Of a DNA stretch of 51,123 nt, positions 28,851-38,303 are shown one piece after another (position 1 is the stretch's first letter; each line of letters begins with the position of its first letter). A program made the translations under genes and the position numbers. Under the pieces are notes generated by a model, which was not told the DNA's origin, searched no databases, and worked only from the letters and a program-made list of their open reading frames with translations. Source of the DNA: a virus. The DNA lies in IMG/VR virus record IMGVR_UViG_3300042518_000793, positions 1 to 51,123 of that record. One strand, 5' to 3'.

Positions 28851-30509
28851 TTAGCCCTCCGTTTCGAGTTCCTGATACCAGAAATCTTGGAAGTCCTCGA
28901 AGGGCATAAAGTCCTCTCCGCGCTCCATCGCTGCCTCGCGGTAGGCGTTCCAAGATGCCATCCAACCCGGATCATCGGGCGTCGTGTTCTTGGTCGGCCC
29001 CATCGCCTGCGGCCATTGCCACACCCAGCCGTTCTTGATGTTGGGCACAGGGTCGGCGACGCCCGTGAGACCGTCGTTACCCGTCGATGCGCCTTGGCCG
29101 CTCTGCTCCGTCGTGTCCGCAGCGTCGGCGGCGTCGAGTACGGACTTCGGAACCGTGAGCTTTTCGCCCGCCTTGACCAGTTCGCGCAGCACGTCGCCGT
29201 AGGACGCCCCCGAATCGAGCGCGTCGTAGGCCCATGCCAGGGCATCCGCGTCCCACTCCTCGCCCTGAACTTGCGCAAGAATGTTGTTGAGCGTCGTGTG
29301 CCGGTCTGACTCCGCTTGGCTCGTCTTGTCGTACTCGAACATCTCGCGTTGAAGGTCAGCGGCTTCCGCTGCCAGCTCCTTGCGCGTCTCGTCGTCGAGC
29401 TGCGACCCGTACGCGGACAGGTAGGTCTTGATCTCGTTGAGCCGCTGCTCGATTTGGATCGCCTTGTTTTCCGTCTGAAGATCCGTCATCGCGGAGATCG
29501 CGCCGACGTCGATGTTGCCAAGCCCCGCGATTTCGAGACCCGACCCGCCGAGACCGCGCCCCGCCATCTGCTGCATGGCCTTGGCCTTGGCTTCGGCGGC
29601 TTGCCGGATGATCTGCGCTTCCTGCGCGGCGAGTTCCTCGGGATTGAACCCGAACTCCGACAGGTCGGAGGTCATGGCCCCGAGCGCTTCCTTGGCCGTC
29701 GTTTCCTTGACCTGCTCCTGCAAACCCTCGATGCCCATCGCGTCGGCCAGAGCTTCCCAATCAAGCTCGTCCGTCGGGTTCGGCCCCGTCGGCGGTCCCG
29801 TACGCATCGGCGTGGTGGACGCCGGGACGATGGGTCGCGGCGGGATGGTCTGCCCGTCGGGTCCAATGGTCGGGTCCACCTCGCCCTCGTTGGGCATGCC
29901 GGGGACGTAGCGCGGATTCATTTCCACCGGGCTCTTGGGAATGAACGAGCCGCTCGTGTCCGGTGCGCCGCGAACGGGCGTCAGGTTCAGTGCGCTGATG
30001 CCGAGGTCCACCACGGGCGCGTTGGGCATCGGAGCGACGTAGCGCACAGGCGCGGGGGCCACCGTTGCCGGGACCACGCCACCCACCGGAGCGGGCGTGT
30101 ACGCTTCGCCCGTCGTGAGGTACGCGGGTTTCGGCTGCCACTCGGGGTTCGGGTAGTCCCCGCCCGTCTGCGCCTTCATGGCCGCGATGGCTTGGGCGCG
30201 GGGGTCCATCTGCGGCGCTTGCTGCATCGGCTGCATCGGGGCTCGAGCCGGCATCTGCTGCTGAACCGCCATGGGGGCCGGGGCCTTCGCGGGCGGCGCT
30301 TGGTAGCGCTGCGGGGCCGGTGCGCCCTGGTAGCGCTGCGGGGGCTGCTGCTGCGCTTGCTGCATCGCAACCGCCTTGATTTGCGCGTCCTGCGCCGGGG
30401 CCGGTGCGCCGCTCGGCGCTTGACCTCGGAGCGGGGCCTTCGGGGGCTTCGCCAGCGTACGCGGCGGTCCTTGGGGGTTCAGTCGTGGAATCGGCGGTTG
30501 TGGCAGCAT
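28851..30509 (-). CDS. Pro/Gln-rich internal virion protein candidate, 552 aa
   Basis: ATG at 30509 is preceded by AAGGGG. Residues 1-120 are a disordered tail of Pro, Gln and Ala with a repeated unit (PQRYQGAPAPQRYQAPPAKA). Residues ~250-300 and ~325-385 are acidic helices (MTDLQTENKAIQIEQRLNEI). The C terminus is Trp- and Pro-rich with an acidic end (MPFEDFQDFWYQELETEG). The organisation resembles structural adaptor or internal proteins. No enzyme motif is visible. It is one of three consecutive low-complexity virion proteins upstream of the lysis genes. Confidence 0.6.
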   Translation of the reverse strand: MLPQPPIPRLNPQGPPRTLAKPPKAPLRGQAPSGAPAPAQDAQIKAVAMQQAQQQPPQRYQGAPAPQRYQAPPAKAPAPMAVQQQMPARAPMQPMQQAPQMDPRAQAIAAMKAQTGGDYPNPEWQPKPAYLTTGEAYTPAPVGGVVPATVAPAPVRYVAPMPNAPVVDLGISALNLTPVRGAPDTSGSFIPKSPVEMNPRYVPGMPNEGEVDPTIGPDGQTIPPRPIVPASTTPMRTGPPTGPNPTDELDWEALADAMGIEGLQEQVKETTAKEALGAMTSDLSEFGFNPEELAAQEAQIIRQAAEAKAKAMQQMAGRGLGGSGLEIAGLGNIDVGAISAMTDLQTENKAIQIEQRLNEIKTYLSAYGSQLDDETRKELAAEAADLQREMFEYDKTSQAESDRHTTLNNILAQVQGEEWDADALAWAYDALDSGASYGDVLRELVKAGEKLTVPKSVLDAADAADTTEQSGQGASTGNDGLTGVADPVPNIKNGWVWQWPQAMGPTKNTTPDDPGWMASWNAYREAAMERGEDFMPFEDFQDFWYQELETEG

Positions 30510-30519
30510 GACGGACCCC

Positions 30520-31011
30520 TTAGCTCTTGTGCAGGACCTTGACGAGCAGGCTACACGAGAAATCGACAATCGTCGCCGTCGTAAGCGTGACCGTGACCGT
30601 GATGGTTTCGCCCGCGCCCAGGCTCACGTCGTTGAACGCCGTGGTGTACTTGACGGTGTTGGCGTCCGACGACGACGACGTCAGCGCCGCCGTGAGCAGG
30701 TTGATCGTTCCGTTGCTGCCCTGAATGGACAGCGACGGAGACCCTGCCGTCGAGTAGTAGTAGGACTCGAACGAAACCGGAATCCACGGGTCGTTGCCCT
30801 GCACCCGGAATGCCGAGCGGTAAGTGCCCGCCACGAGGTTGCCGCACATCGAGAAGAGCGGGACCGTCATGTACGAGTAGGGGTTGGCGAGTTCGCCAGT
30901 GGTGACTTGCCCGCCAGCGAACTTCGCCTCGACCGCGTCAAAGTTGGCGTTCATCTGCGACGCGCTGATGGTGCCGCCGTTCGGAAAGGTGTTCGGAATG
31001 GTCAGGGACAT
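30520..31011 (-). CDS. Tail fibre/appendage protein, 163 aa
   Basis: The real start is ATG 31011 (MSLTIPNTFPNGGTISASQM), with AGGAG upstream; the longer in-frame extension to 31362 is noise. The sequence IPNTFPNGGTISASQMNANF is typical of phage tail-fibre N-terminal regions, where NANFDAVEAKF forms a trimeric coil. The rest is Ser/Thr-rich beta structure (TINLLTAALTSSSSDANTVK). Probably a host-recognition or appendage subunit. Confidence 0.6.
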   Translation of the reverse strand: MSLTIPNTFPNGGTISASQMNANFDAVEAKFAGGQVTTGELANPYSYMTVPLFSMCGNLVAGTYRSAFRVQGNDPWIPVSFESYYYSTAGSPSLSIQGSNGTINLLTAALTSSSSDANTVKYTTAFNDVSLGAGETITVTVTLTTATIVDFSCSLLVKVLHKS

Positions 31012-31019
31012 GGGCGCTC

Positions 31020-31568
31020 CTACGAGACGAGAGAGAAGGCGTCGTTGCCGGTGACGGTCGCGGTGCCCGCTGTGTATTCGATGGTGCCATTGGTCAGCAC
31101 GTTGCCCACGATGGTGCCGTGACCGACGCTGGAACCAAGGCGAATCTTGCGGCCTGCGGACAGCGCTACGGGCGTGTAGGCGTCCGACCCCGCCGTGACC
31201 CCGGTCAGCCCCGTCCATGCGACCGAGTAGGCACCAGAGGCCGTGTGTGACGTCGTGGTCAGGTCGATGTACGAGCCATCGTGGCCGACCGCTGCTGATG
31301 ACACCGTGACTGCCGCCGCGCCGCCGCTCGGGGTGATCGTGTAGTTGCCTGCCGTTGTCCACGTCGAATCGCTCGGGACGGTCACGGCCAGGGTGAGTCG
31401 AACGCGTGTGAGACCCACGGACTGCGCCGATGTGATAGTCGTGTCAGGCACGGTGCCCCCGGGCGCCACGTAGCTGTTGAAGGAGTAGGTGCCCGCAAGA
31501 ATGTTGCGGCTCGACACGCCATTGAGGCTGACCGCAAACGGCGGCACGGCTGCCGAGACCGCTGCCAT
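31020..31568 (-). CDS. Predicted beta-sandwich appendage protein, 182 aa
   Basis: A Ser/Thr/Val-rich protein with regular beta strands and an Ig-like pattern: NYTITPSGGAAAVTVSSAAV, then HDGSYIDLTTTSHTASGAYS and VAWTGLTGVTAGSD. Such Ig-like domains occur on phage surfaces and bind cell-surface carbohydrates weakly. Starts with an overlap of one base on the previous stop (31568). Its partner proteins appear to be the neighbouring appendage genes. Confidence 0.6.
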   Translation of the reverse strand: MAAVSAAVPPFAVSLNGVSSRNILAGTYSFNSYVAPGGTVPDTTITSAQSVGLTRVRLTLAVTVPSDSTWTTAGNYTITPSGGAAAVTVSSAAVGHDGSYIDLTTTSHTASGAYSVAWTGLTGVTAGSDAYTPVALSAGRKIRLGSSVGHGTIVGNVLTNGTIEYTAGTATVTGNDAFSLVS

Positions 31569-32488
31569 TAGAGCGTCTCATCCCAATGAAGCCACAGGTG
31601 CCCGATCACGATGTAGTCGTTTCCGGTGTCCGTGTCGTAGTCGTTCAGCGAGCCGTCGCAGATGCGCAAGTGCTCCCCGAAGTGACCCACGAGCGCAGTG
31701 TTGCGCAGAAACAAGAACGCTGGAGCAGGGAGGTACTTCCCTCCTCGGTCGCGCCAAATGCACGTTGAGCCGGGCGTGCCGGGAGAGTCCGAGTAGCCGA
31801 CACGCGCATACCCCGCCGAGACCAGCGACGTCGTCTGCGCCACCTCCACAGGAGTGCGGCACACGTTCGTGGAGTCCGACGTATCGCGCCCAATGGTAAA
31901 CGACGCGTTCGTTACAAGCGGGATGCCTTGCACTAGGCACGTCGGCCGCGTGTCCACGGCGATGTCGAGCGGGACGTGGTTGCCGACGTAGACGAACTGG
32001 TCAGCCGACGCAGCGCTTGTGTCCCGCAGGTTGAACCACGCATAAGTCCCGGTGTTGCTGCCGTCGATCGCAAACGTCCCCGTGGCACAGTAGACCTGCG
32101 ACCCGACGCCCGGCGCGGCGCCGTCGTTCCATCCGTTGTCAGGGGTCACGGGGTTCGCGCCGAAGTTCTGCGCGGCGTTCGTCCACCCGCCCTTGACCGA
32201 AAACAGGCACTTGAGCGTGTCGGCCGATGCGTTGGTAAACTTGGCTTGCCAGCGCGCAGAGCCGAGCACCGTGACGGGCTCAATGACGAAGTAGCTCCCG
32301 TCGGGGCAGTCGGACGAGGAGGACCACGAGGTCACAAAGCCGGTCCCCTGCTTGTACAGCGCGATGGCACTCCCGGTGTTGTTCACGAACTGTAGCGCCG
32401 TCTGGCCCGATGACGCGATGAACGTGTACATGCGGAACAGAGACTCTTCGCAGGAGGCGGTGCCGTAGCGGACGAACTTGCTAGCCAT
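31568..32488 (-). CDS. Predicted virion surface protein, 306 aa
   Basis: A beta-rich protein with aromatic and Gly/Asn residues (MASKFVRYGTASCEESLFRM, then FNLRDTSAASADQFVYVGNH). It ends near HLWLHWDETL. Seven cysteines are spread through it. Its place between the beta-helix protein and the fibre genes suggests a base or tip component of the tail appendage. No catalytic residues or known domain is seen. Separated by three bases from the upstream stop. Confidence 0.6.
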   Translation of the reverse strand: MASKFVRYGTASCEESLFRMYTFIASSGQTALQFVNNTGSAIALYKQGTGFVTSWSSSSDCPDGSYFVIEPVTVLGSARWQAKFTNASADTLKCLFSVKGGWTNAAQNFGANPVTPDNGWNDGAAPGVGSQVYCATGTFAIDGSNTGTYAWFNLRDTSAASADQFVYVGNHVPLDIAVDTRPTCLVQGIPLVTNASFTIGRDTSDSTNVCRTPVEVAQTTSLVSAGYARVGYSDSPGTPGSTCIWRDRGGKYLPAPAFLFLRNTALVGHFGEHLRICDGSLNDYDTDTGNDYIVIGHLWLHWDETL

Positions 32489-32491
32489 GGG

Positions 32492-33124
32492 TCAGCTCAC
32501 TCGGTTGTTGGCGACGACATAGCCGCTCGACGTGCCCGTGATGTCCACGGTGACGGTGGTCACTGACTCGAACAGGCAATCCCGCACCACGCAGTAGTCC
32601 GCGCTCGCAATCTCAATTGCCGACGACGCGCCGTCAAAGTGGCACTCGACCACCTCGCAGTAATCGCTTGTGATGAGCACGGTGTCATAGCCCGTGTTGA
32701 GCCCGTCCTTGATGGTCAGCCCTTGCAGCCGTAGCCGTGACCCACTCAGCGTGAACACCGGCGCCGTGGGCGTCACCGTGCGACGAAGGACCGTCTTGCC
32801 CGGGGCGAGCGCGATGATCTCGAGCCGCGTGTTGCTGATGGTGATTCCCGCCGCGCCGATGTCGTACTCACCTTCGGAGAGGAAGATGCGCGCGCCCTCG
32901 CTGCCCGTGCGCGTCCCGGTGACGGTGCGAATCGCGTCCTCGATGGACTGGCCGGGGAGCACCACGTACCCAAGCGCGGCAAGGCGGGACTGCGCTTCGC
33001 CAAGACCCACGCCGGCGCGGAGTGCGGGGAGTGCGCCTTGGGCCACGCGGGTGAGACGCTCAGGCGCGAAGCCGAGTCCGATGGGGCCGCCCGAGGCCGG
33101 TGAGACGTAGCGGGCTTGCGTCAT
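32492..33124 (-). CDS. Right-handed beta-helix tail protein, 210 aa
   Basis: The C-terminal two thirds show regular short repeats of the parallel beta-helix type: LRLQGLTIKDGLNTGYDTVL, ITSDYCEVVECHFDGASSAI, EIASADYCVVRDCLFESVTT. The N-terminal part has RLTRVAQGALPALRAGVGLG and a link. Tailspikes that cut host polysaccharide usually have larger helices, so this short form may be a head-binding or connector part. Overlaps the end of the 33121 gene. Confidence 0.65.
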   Translation of the reverse strand: MTQARYVSPASGGPIGLGFAPERLTRVAQGALPALRAGVGLGEAQSRLAALGYVVLPGQSIEDAIRTVTGTRTGSEGARIFLSEGEYDIGAAGITISNTRLEIIALAPGKTVLRRTVTPTAPVFTLSGSRLRLQGLTIKDGLNTGYDTVLITSDYCEVVECHFDGASSAIEIASADYCVVRDCLFESVTTVTVDITGTSSGYVVANNRVS

Positions 33125-35031
33125 CGGTTCGGGCTCTCAGGCGGGCCGAGTTCGAGCGTGATGCTCGCTACGTTCACGGCGTTGGAGCGCGTTCCTGCCG
33201 TGTAGGGGTCGTCGATGATCCCAATCCTGAACCACCGCGACGTGATGTTGACGTCGAGGCGCGACGTAAACCAGTCAAGCGGCGTCCACTTGCTTGTACC
33301 CCACACCGCCGAGCCGAAGAACGCGGACCCTGCCGGGTTCGGGTGAAGCGCCGTCGTGCCCTTCGTATTGAAAGCGGCGGTGCGCGTGATGCGCTCGGTG
33401 TAGTCGTTGGCGGTTCCGGCGTCGTCCACGACGTCCCATCCCGCCTCCTCGCCTTCGATGCAGGACATGGGGAGGTCGATGGGCACGGCGTCGGAGCCCA
33501 CGGTGACGGGCGAGCCGCCTTGACCAGTAGCGAACACGCCCGTGGACAGCACCTTGAAGCGCACCGAGCGGCATTGGCGGTACTCGTCTTCGGCGGGGGC
33601 TAGGCGCTGACTGACCCAGTACATGGGAACGCCGTCGCTGCTCCCTCCATCAAACGTTGCCGTGGGCAGAAGCTCCGCAAGCGTGCCGTTCGAGCCAAAG
33701 CCAAGAACGCGACCCGCCACCTCGGCCATGTCGTAGATGTTGTCACCGTTCGACATTGTCCAGATGTTCCAGCCCCGCCGCTTGAGGTCGTACACGAGCA
33801 GGCACCGGAACTCGTTGAGTTCGCCGAAAGCATCCAAGCCCGCGCCCGCAACCGGCATGCACCACGCGAGGAAGTCGCGCGAGCTACAGACCCGCCCTTG
33901 AACGAACGCGAAGCGGGCGGGGTTGAACGTCCACGGCCACCCAAGCGTGCCTTGAAGTCGCAACCGCATTGGGTCGGGGAGGTTGTCCATCTGACCCGTC
34001 CAGCCCGTCCAGAGCTGCTGAAGGCCCTCCGTCAGCTTGATAGCTTCGGGGGCGCCGAGACCGCCAAAGGCGTAGATGCCATCGGCGGCGGCGAAGTAGG
34101 TCACGCCCGCTTCGGTGATGATGGATTGGTGCGACACGCAGCCGGTGCCCGTAACCACGCGGCTCAGTTGGAACGTGTCATCGGAGTAGCCGGTCAGGGC
34201 GTAGATGTTCCGGTCGGTGAAGATGATGAGCACTTCGCCCGTGGAGTTGAGGCCCGTGACCGTCTCGCCAAAGCCCACTTGAATGAAGTGGTCCGCGCGG
34301 ATACCTGCCGGGTCGCTCTCGTCGGACCAGTAGACCATTGACGGGTTGATGTTGATCTCGGCGCGGGAGGCCGACAGGATCGCCTCCAGCTTGCTCCCTT
34401 GGTTCACGGGAACGGGGTTGTCGAGCGACGCCGCCACGCCCTGATTAAATCCGGCGTAATACACCCGAGTCTGGTGCATGACCGCAATGGGGCCGCGTGG
34501 CACCGACGCCCAATAGGAGTAGTTCACCGCGTTGACGCGGAAGCCGTCGGTGGCGGGCGTCAGTGGGCGCATTTGCGTAGCAGCGTCGGCCGCAAGACGA
34601 GGGTCGTAGACGTAGGTTGCGTACGCCGTGACCAAAAGCGCCACCGGCACTGCAACGCCGCTATCGTTCAGGTACGCCTGAACCCACGAGTAAACCCTTG
34701 GAGTGGCTGACACGTAGCTAGGTTCTGGCAATGACGCGGAACCAAGATCCGCCAGCGACTGGCCGTCGGTCGCTGTAACAGTCCCGCCGCTGCCACCCGA
34801 GCCGCCGAGCGATGCGGCAAGTATCGTCACCGCGAACGGTGGGCAATCAAACAGCGTCACCACCGGGTAGATGCCTCTCCCGCCAACGCTGATTTCATCC
34901 CACGGCGGGCGCGCCTGAATCGTCCCCTGCGACACGTCCACGTTGATGCCAAGGGCGTACGTGCCCTCCTCGGCGTCCGTCTCGCGGAGGTCCATGCCCT
35001 TCCAGGGTCCTTTGAGCGTCAGTGCTGCCAT
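33121..35031 (-). CDS. Large tail/neck protein, 636 aa
   Basis: True start is ATG 35031 (MAALTLKGPWKGMDLRETDA), one base after the stop of the adaptor-like gene; the in-frame run up to 35217 is in that gene. The sequence shows repeated Gly/Asn/Trp-rich beta stretches (INVDVSQGTIQARPPWDEIS, YFAAADGIYAFGGLGAPEAI), as in beta-propeller tail needle or nozzle proteins of podoviruses. Position directly after the adaptor and before the appendages fits a tail hub or stopper. The closest known group cannot be named from sequence alone. Confidence 0.65.
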   Translation of the reverse strand: MAALTLKGPWKGMDLRETDAEEGTYALGINVDVSQGTIQARPPWDEISVGGRGIYPVVTLFDCPPFAVTILAASLGGSGGSGGTVTATDGQSLADLGSASLPEPSYVSATPRVYSWVQAYLNDSGVAVPVALLVTAYATYVYDPRLAADAATQMRPLTPATDGFRVNAVNYSYWASVPRGPIAVMHQTRVYYAGFNQGVAASLDNPVPVNQGSKLEAILSASRAEININPSMVYWSDESDPAGIRADHFIQVGFGETVTGLNSTGEVLIIFTDRNIYALTGYSDDTFQLSRVVTGTGCVSHQSIITEAGVTYFAAADGIYAFGGLGAPEAIKLTEGLQQLWTGWTGQMDNLPDPMRLRLQGTLGWPWTFNPARFAFVQGRVCSSRDFLAWCMPVAGAGLDAFGELNEFRCLLVYDLKRRGWNIWTMSNGDNIYDMAEVAGRVLGFGSNGTLAELLPTATFDGGSSDGVPMYWVSQRLAPAEDEYRQCRSVRFKVLSTGVFATGQGGSPVTVGSDAVPIDLPMSCIEGEEAGWDVVDDAGTANDYTERITRTAAFNTKGTTALHPNPAGSAFFGSAVWGTSKWTPLDWFTSRLDVNITSRWFRIGIIDDPYTAGTRSNAVNVASITLELGPPESPNR

Positions 35032-35032
35032 G

Positions 35033-35752
35033 TCACCACCGTACCCATTTGACGCGCTTCGGGCCTGCGACTTGACGGTCTGCGCCGGTCGCCGCGAGCT
35101 GCGTTTCCCATTGCGACCAGAGCGCCCCGATTTGGGGGTTGGAGCCGCCCTTGCGGTTGTTAAGCGTCCACGCAGCATAGGCCACGACCGCTTGACCGTA
35201 GGCGTCCGCTTTGCCACCGAGGATGGTGTCAGAGGTCGAGGTCAACGTGGCGCGGGGCGGGATGTAGCCGACTTGGAACACCGTCCCGGCAATGGGGATG
35301 GGGGCGACGTAGAGGTCAGCCGAGTCCTTCAGGGCAAAGCGGTACGGGGGCCGGTCCACCGCCGTGATGGGCGTGATCGATGAGCGGTAGATGCCGTCGT
35401 CGCGCACAAGGTACAGCGCCCGCTCGTCCCACCGCATCGGGCCGCAGCGCATTGGGAGGTTGGTTGTGCTCACCGCTGCGTTCGATTGGAGCAGGTCGAG
35501 CGCGACGATCTTGTAGGGCTTCGTGTTCAGGTAGGACACCGACGACAGGTCGATGTTGTCCACGTCCGACGGCCACGTTACGCGGGTTTCGGTCAGCCAG
35601 AAGTCGGGGTTGACGCCCACGAGCATGCGCCAGACGTAGTCGTCCGCGAAATCGATGAGCGTCAGCCACTCAGCCGAGTTCACCGCCGCCGTGCCCTGCG
35701 TGTCCATCAGGGCTTGAACTTGCGTTTTGACGTTCGCGACGGTCAGCGCCAT
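35033..35752 (-). CDS. Head-tail adaptor-like protein, 239 aa
   Basis: Starts MALTVANVKTQVQALMDTQG, with TVANV...V...L.D...N and LIDFADDYVWRMLVGVNPDF. This recalls gp4/gp6-type adaptors, which bind the portal ring and extend it. The centre is beta-rich (NIDLSSVSYLNTKPYKIVAL). The C terminus is basic (KRVKWVRW) and could meet DNA or the next ring. GAGGTCG serves as the ribosome binding site. Confidence 0.65.
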   Translation of the reverse strand: MALTVANVKTQVQALMDTQGTAAVNSAEWLTLIDFADDYVWRMLVGVNPDFWLTETRVTWPSDVDNIDLSSVSYLNTKPYKIVALDLLQSNAAVSTTNLPMRCGPMRWDERALYLVRDDGIYRSSITPITAVDRPPYRFALKDSADLYVAPIPIAGTVFQVGYIPPRATLTSTSDTILGGKADAYGQAVVAYAAWTLNNRKGGSNPQIGALWSQWETQLAATGADRQVAGPKRVKWVRW

Positions 35753-35764
35753 GGAATCGACCTC

Positions 35765-36370
35765 TTAGGCGCTGGCGAGGATGATGCTCCCGCGCGCCGG
35801 ATTGGCTCCCGCCCCTGTCCTCCAGAGGCCGGCGCTTGATATCTTCTTGGCGTCCGCGCTTGTCTTCCGGTGCGCCGTGATGCCGTCCCGCGCCGCGACG
35901 TGACGCATGGCTTGAAACACGTCATCCGATGAACGGCGCTCCAAGACCTCGTTACGCAGCTCCCGCTCCTTGTTCTGCCGAGCAAGCTCGACGTCCGCAA
36001 GGAACTTCTCGGGGCCGGTGCGCACCAAAGACGACTTTTGAATCCACGGAATGAGCCGTGAGTCCTCGATGGAAAGCGGCGCCGTGTCGGGGTCCGTGGG
36101 GTCTTCCCGCCACTCGCCCCAAACCCACGGCACCGTCTCCATCTCCGTGATGCGCTGAACTCCGAAGTGCTTGACCACCTGCACCTTGCGGAGCGTCGCC
36201 ACGACCCAGCACCCGCGCTCGGGGTCAAATGCGACGCGAAGGCCGTCGTCACCCGTCCCTTCTCGGACACGACGCGAGTACGTCGTATTCCAGTCGAGTG
36301 CCCGGATCTTGGCCCAGCCCTCCTCGTGGAGCATGACCGGGGGTGGCGCTGCGGAGTTCAGTACGATCAC
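35765..36370 (-). CDS. Hypothetical virion or assembly protein, 201 aa
   Basis: GTG at 36370 follows AAGGACG and comes 10 bases after the previous stop; the upstream extension to 36412 overlaps that gene. The N-terminal half is a compact beta-rich domain (MIVLNSAAPPPVMLHEEGWA, CWVVATLRKVQVVKHFGVQR) with several Trp. The C-terminal half is a long charged helix (LARQNKERELRNEVLERRSS). Placed between head and adaptor genes; a minor head or neck protein is likely but not proven. Confidence 0.6.
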   Translation of the reverse strand: MIVLNSAAPPPVMLHEEGWAKIRALDWNTTYSRRVREGTGDDGLRVAFDPERGCWVVATLRKVQVVKHFGVQRITEMETVPWVWGEWREDPTDPDTAPLSIEDSRLIPWIQKSSLVRTGPEKFLADVELARQNKERELRNEVLERRSSDDVFQAMRHVAARDGITAHRKTSADAKKISSAGLWRTGAGANPARGSIILASA

Positions 36371-36380
36371 GCGTTCGTCC

Positions 36381-37037
36381 TTACGGCCACGGGTTGACGA
36401 GCACGCGCCCACGCCCCGCCGTCTTCACCTTGCGGTGATAGGCGAGCTGGAGCGAGTGGAAGTACAGATCCTCAGACATGTCCGTGTCCTTGGTGTCCAT
36501 CTCCACCGCAAGAAGCAGCGTGTTCGCGCCGTTGCTGATGCTGCCCGCGTTGATCTTGCCGCCACGGGTGCCCGCCAGCGTGTACGCCGTCGCCACCGGG
36601 ACCGCATCGGACGGGACCACCGTGTTGAGCGCCGTGGTCACGGTCGCGGTCAGGGCGTCGTTGTTGACGCTGATGACCTTGTACGTGACCTTCCAGAGCA
36701 CCGTGTCAGCCGTGTCCGTGGAGCCACTGGCCCACCGAACGCGGACGTAGCACGGCTTCCCCTCGTCGAAGTCAGGCGGCACGTCCCACGAGGTGTGACA
36801 GAGGTCGCCGTCCGTGTTCATCAGAACGCCCGACACTCCGAGGGTGCTGATTTCCTGAAGACGGATCGACGCGTCGTTGGTGCCGGATTGCAGCGCGGAG
36901 AACCCCGCGTCGAAAGCCGCCTTGCTCGCGAGTGCAGCGTCGCCGCTCACGATGCCCGACGGGATGAAATCAAAGTCCTTGCCCCGGAGCGTGACGTACT
37001 CCAGGGACTGACTCAGGTTGGCGGTATCGATTGGCAT
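36381..37037 (-). CDS. Head decoration or minor capsid protein candidate, 218 aa
   Basis: Lies 23 bases after the coat gene, with GGAGGGC as ribosome binding site. Starts MPIDTANLSQSLEYVTLRGK and is beta-rich throughout, with a Thr/Val/Ala stretch (ALTATVTTALNTVVPSDAVP) and a final basic section HRKVKTAGRGRVLVNPWP. Position right after the coat protein is typical of decoration or head-completion proteins. No specific family recognised. Confidence 0.6.
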   Translation of the reverse strand: MPIDTANLSQSLEYVTLRGKDFDFIPSGIVSGDAALASKAAFDAGFSALQSGTNDASIRLQEISTLGVSGVLMNTDGDLCHTSWDVPPDFDEGKPCYVRVRWASGSTDTADTVLWKVTYKVISVNNDALTATVTTALNTVVPSDAVPVATAYTLAGTRGGKINAGSISNGANTLLLAVEMDTKDTDMSEDLYFHSLQLAYHRKVKTAGRGRVLVNPWP

Positions 37038-37060
37038 GGTGAAGCCCTCCTACGCGCCGA

Positions 37061-38293
37061 TTAGGCGTTCAGCGAGTAGTTGAGGTCCTTGAGCACGCCC
37101 GCGCTATTCCGCATGCGGGTGCCGAGGTTGAAGTACTTGCGGAACGTCGCCTCGTAATTGGGCTTGTCCACGACGCGGCTCAGAACGGCCCCGTCCTTGT
37201 CCATCCAGCCCCACGGTTGAAGCGTGAACTGCTTGATGTACTTCATGTTGAGGAAGTAGATCGCGCCGAGCGTGCACTGCCGATCCGTGAAGATCTCGAT
37301 GGGCTTGTCGAAGCCCGCGAAGGTGAGCTTCTCGACGCCGCCCTCCAGCTTCTGCGGCTGGTAGCGCACGTCCTGGACGAGCAAGTCGGTGTACTCCCGG
37401 CGCATCGAGTCATGCATGATGACCTTGTTCGGGGCGAAACCCGACTTGCGCTTGACCTGGTCGCACGTCGCGAACATGAGGCGCAGTTCGAGGTTTCGCG
37501 GCGTGCCGCCGTTGTCGTTCACGACGCCGGCCCAGCCCGGGTAGTTGCCCGTGTCGACGCTTTGAAAGTTGTCGTCTTCGTCGTTGACGATGTACGACAG
37601 CCCGTTGATTTCGTTGGTGTAGCCGTGGTTCGCAACGGCGGTGCCATCGCCGCGAACGACGATGTCGTCATCCGCGAGGGTGACAGACGACGTGGACGTG
37701 ATGGTCACGCCGTCGTCCGAGACGGTGGCGACCGTGAGCAGGACCGGCGTGCCGGTGCCCGTCAGCTCGGCGCTCGTGCCGACCACCAGGGTCTGCCCTG
37801 GCTCGATGTTGTGATTGTCATCGAGAACGATGGTGGTCGTGGCCGAGACCACGCCATTGACCTGCGTGATGGGGCCGGTGTTCGTGTTGCTCGACAGCTT
37901 GTTGCCGTAGAGCTGGCGGTTGATGTCGTACTTCAGGGACTCGATGGCCCCGTCCATCTCCATCGTAACTGCCTCGACGAAGGACCCACGGTCGTTCGAC
38001 GCGGCGCTGATGAGGGTGTCCTCGATCTCGAACCGGCTGAAAAGGCGCTTCGCGCTGATGATCGAGTCCTCGGTCGCGACGTAGCCAGCGGTCGGGAGCG
38101 ACGTGTTACGAGCGCCGGCACCGTTGTTGCGCGCCACCTTCACGGGGAAAACGACTCGCTTACCGGTGAACTTGGTCTGGTCCTGCTCCGTCTCGTTCAG
38201 GAGCGGGTGGGACTCGTTGATGATGGTCTCCACCGGACCGATGTAGTTGTCCTTCAGGATCGCATCGGCGGTGGTCGTGGTCTGTACGGCCAT
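37061..38293 (-). CDS. Major capsid (coat) protein
   Basis: A 410-residue protein with HK97/P22-type coat traits: a helical N terminus (AILKDNYIGPVETIINESHP), a region AKRLFSRFEIEDTLISAASN, and FVEAVTMEMDGAIESLKYDI just before a loop containing NKLSSNTNTG. Residues ~140-210 form a Val/Thr-rich insertion (GQTLVVGTSAELTGTGTPVL), comparable to surface insertion domains. The C-terminal part includes YKYFNLGTR-like aromatic strands. It follows the scaffold gene directly, the usual order. AGGTAG precedes the ATG. Confidence 0.88.
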   Translation of the reverse strand: MAVQTTTTADAILKDNYIGPVETIINESHPLLNETEQDQTKFTGKRVVFPVKVARNNGAGARNTSLPTAGYVATEDSIISAKRLFSRFEIEDTLISAASNDRGSFVEAVTMEMDGAIESLKYDINRQLYGNKLSSNTNTGPITQVNGVVSATTTIVLDDNHNIEPGQTLVVGTSAELTGTGTPVLLTVATVSDDGVTITSTSSVTLADDDIVVRGDGTAVANHGYTNEINGLSYIVNDEDDNFQSVDTGNYPGWAGVVNDNGGTPRNLELRLMFATCDQVKRKSGFAPNKVIMHDSMRREYTDLLVQDVRYQPQKLEGGVEKLTFAGFDKPIEIFTDRQCTLGAIYFLNMKYIKQFTLQPWGWMDKDGAVLSRVVDKPNYEATFRKYFNLGTRMRNSAGVLKDLNYSLNA

Positions 38294-38303
38294 GATGTCT
38301 ACC